DNA from: Mycobacteroides chelonae CCUG 47445
Lineage (GTDB): Bacteria > Actinomycetota > Actinomycetes > Mycobacteriales > Mycobacteriaceae
DNA length: 64,000 nucleotides
Assembly (NCBI RefSeq): GCF_001632805.1
Contig: NZ_CP007220.1
Location: forward strand, 4,774,001 to 4,838,000
Reading direction: 5' to 3'
In this document: positions 62,480 to 64,000 of the stretch, in pieces
Layout: each line of letters starts with the position of its first letter
How positions within the stretch are numbered: position 1 is the stretch's first letter
The notes under the pieces: generated by a model
Told to the model about the DNA's origin: nothing
The model's database searches: none
Seen by the model: only the letters and a program-made list of their open reading frames with translations
Program-made: the position numbers and the translations under genes

Positions 62480-62793
62480 CGCAGAGCCCTTCACATCCAG
62501 TGTTCCTGCGGAATGAGAGCGGGAGCCTCGCCACAGCTCGACCGCCCGGCAGCATATCCCGATGCCTCCGTTATCGTCTTTCAATTCAAGAGATTTGGGC
62601 TTTACCTCGACAGCCATCCGCGCCAGGGCGAGCCTTGCGGATGATCCTCGGCCACCGCAGGTCAGGTCCAGCGACAAACCAAAAATTCCTGGCCGGAATC
62701 ATCGACGCTCGTCGGATTACCTTCAATTTCGCTGAATCGTCTGAATAGCAAAGGAATACGATCGCATCTCTAGACGAGCCGTGCAGATTCAGG
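62480..62793. other. Intergenic region between methyltransferase and glycosyltransferases
   Basis: 314 bp with no supported gene. It probably carries the promoter of the glycosyltransferase pair; an AT-rich patch lies around 62685-62765. I could not pick a convincing promoter. Confidence 0.4.
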
Positions 62794-63774
62794 TCACTTG
62801 AGTCGCAGCACAAAACCAGTCTGGTCACCGCGATTCTGCTGATTGAGCTGAGTCGCCCGCTTCTCCCATTCCCAGATCTGCTTCGGACGGAACATACGGA
62901 GGATCTTGGGGTCGGTGACCGGAACATCACCCCGATAAGCCTCGCTCCCGGTGAACTGACCAAAAGTTGAATCATCAAATGTCTGATCTACTCGCAGACC
63001 GGCACGCTCAGCGGCCAGCGCCATTCCCTGACGCGAAGGTATGACCATGTGCCGAGGCGCATCGGCCTGCACCCAATCGGCCCCGTACATGGACCACGCC
63101 TCCGATGACGTTGTAGGCACCCGAGCCAGGCATGTGCCGCCGACGGCCAGCTTCTTGGACGCTACCTCGAGTGTGGCCACCGGATCGGGCATATGTTCGA
63201 GCGAATGGTTGAACATAATAAGATCGAATTCACCTGGTACGTCACATAAAAAACGCCGTAGGAGCGGTATCCGTTCATGTGACTCGCCGTCTTCAGCGAT
63301 GAACGGGTCCGCCCCGAGCAGGCTGACGAAGCCGACCCGTGCCAGCCTGTCGAGCAGCGCGCCACTTCCACATCCAACATCCAGGATCCGCGCATCACGT
63401 TCAATTCCAAGCCCGGCAAGCATCTTGACAGCATCCCCACCCAGCAGCACGCGGAAGATGCCCTCCGGTATCGGCGAGGTCATAACGGAACCGAATACCC
63501 GCCCACCACTGCGTAATTTGAATCTGTCGCGCTGCGTGACCAACCATTGAAATGCCTTCGGCTGGGCCGATCCATTGTGCGAGTAATAGGCCTGTGGGTA
63601 ATGCCGCATGAGCTCTTCGCCCTGCAGCACGTCGACCATCTGCAACGTGTCGCACGCGGCGCAACTGAAGTACTCGAACACCTCACGGGTGCCAAACATC
63701 ATTTCGCGTATCTCGAGGGTTCGGTGAGGACCCGTCGAGCCGCACAGTCGGCATGTACTGGTAACCGCCGTCAT
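62794..63774 (-). CDS. Class I SAM-dependent methyltransferase with zinc-ribbon N-terminus
   Basis: A 326-residue methyltransferase. Two cysteine pairs (C8/C11 in CRLC, C38/C41 in CAAC) form a probable zinc ribbon, as in sugar C-methyltransferases and related natural-product enzymes. The SAM motif ILDVGCGSGALLDRL is near residue 130, followed by FDLIMFNHSLEHMPDP and GGTCLARVP. It is on the strand of the glycosyltransferases and beside the Gap-like gene. It may methylate a sugar, a sugar nucleotide or the peptide. GPL loci also carry sugar methyltransferases, but of a different subfamily. Confidence 0.9.
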   Translation of the reverse strand: MTAVTSTCRLCGSTGPHRTLEIREMMFGTREVFEYFSCAACDTLQMVDVLQGEELMRHYPQAYYSHNGSAQPKAFQWLVTQRDRFKLRSGGRVFGSVMTSPIPEGIFRVLLGGDAVKMLAGLGIERDARILDVGCGSGALLDRLARVGFVSLLGADPFIAEDGESHERIPLLRRFLCDVPGEFDLIMFNHSLEHMPDPVATLEVASKKLAVGGTCLARVPTTSSEAWSMYGADWVQADAPRHMVIPSRQGMALAAERAGLRVDQTFDDSTFGQFTGSEAYRGDVPVTDPKILRMFRPKQIWEWEKRATQLNQQNRGDQTGFVLRLK

Positions 63775-63891
63775 TCACATCTCCCCTACAAGACTCTGGG
63801 TCCAGAGAACGCGCACTGCTTGCCATGGGCTCGTGACCGGGCGCCACAGAACAGCTTTCAAAGGAACCCCAGACGACGAACCTACCGCGTA

Positions 63892-64000
63892 GTGTCTTTG
63901 TACGTGTGGGGATCGGTGCTAGCGCTCGTGGTATTGGTCGCCCTGAACCCGATACGACTGGGCATCACCCTCCTCGTGATCTCGCGGCCGCAGCCTGTGC
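63892..64000 (+). CDS. Gap-like (GPL addressing protein family) membrane protein, partial
   Basis: The N-terminus of a plus-strand protein that runs off the right edge. The frame reads SLYVWGSVLALVVLVALNPIR then LGITLLVISRPQPV. The pattern W-x-V-L...LNPxRLGxxLLxISRPxP is characteristic of Gap-family proteins, small integral membrane proteins required for surface delivery of glycopeptidolipids. GTG 63892 or GTG 63904 could be the start; neither has a clear ribosome binding site. It is divergent from the methyltransferase gene across 117 bp. Confidence 0.7.
   Translation, partial: MSLYVWGSVLALVVLVALNPIRLGITLLVISRPQPV

Overview
The window is GC-rich actinobacterial DNA and looks mycobacterial, most like a rapidly growing Mycobacterium/Mycobacteroides. 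It carries an MmpS-MmpL pair, an Mce protein, RicR-type copper boxes, glycopeptidolipid (GPL)-type glycosyltransferases and the start of a Gap-like protein. No rRNA, tRNA, CRISPR array, transposase or phage gene was seen.

Left part (1-7692): a tightly packed minus-strand operon encodes a Baeyer-Villiger-type flavin monooxygenase, a cytochrome P450, three short-chain dehydrogenases, an HSL-type lipase/esterase and a rubredoxin. A TetR regulator is divergent from it and a second TetR lies convergent to the first. The set resembles an oxidative lipid-modifying locus (compare the mymA operon of M. tuberculosis). Next (7878-13884) is a second minus-strand operon for beta-oxidation-like acyl-CoA chemistry: SCP-x thiolase, SRPBCC protein, MaoC hydratase, SDR, acyl-CoA dehydrogenase and an orphan Mce protein. 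A strong promoter with a built-in palindrome precedes it.

Middle (14136-22353): a C-terminally shortened PPOX-type gene behind a MerR/SoxR-like operator; two copper boxes (TACCC-N5-GGGTA type) upstream of mmpS-mmpL; then a copper operon with two more boxes, copZ, a membrane-anchored His-rich protein, a Cu+ P-type ATPase and a 42-residue protein with a Cys-Cys-Cys core.

Right part (22353-64000) is the centrepiece: an apparent lipopeptide assembly line. Transcribed right to left it has an MbtH protein, an 8131-residue NRPS (six adenylation domains, starter condensation domain), a second NRPS (two more adenylation domains), an ABC exporter, an acyl carrier protein and a fatty acyl-AMP ligase. 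Beyond mbtH lie a P450, two paralogous GPL-type glycosyltransferases, a methyltransferase and, at the edge, a Gap-like membrane protein. The eight modules would place D-residues at positions 1, 3, 6 and 8, and the condensation-domain subtypes agree exactly with that. Binding-pocket residues read by eye predict Thr at positions 1, 7 and 8. Together this suggests a fatty-acylated, possibly glycosylated and methylated peptide at least twice as long as the tetrapeptide of classical GPLs.

Two structural oddities stand out. The second NRPS breaks off inside its last condensation domain and joins a headless ABC permease, so no release domain (TE or reductase) is visible. The boundary between the two NRPS proteins looks like a short insertion that created a stop, a ribosome binding site and a new start inside a C-A linker.
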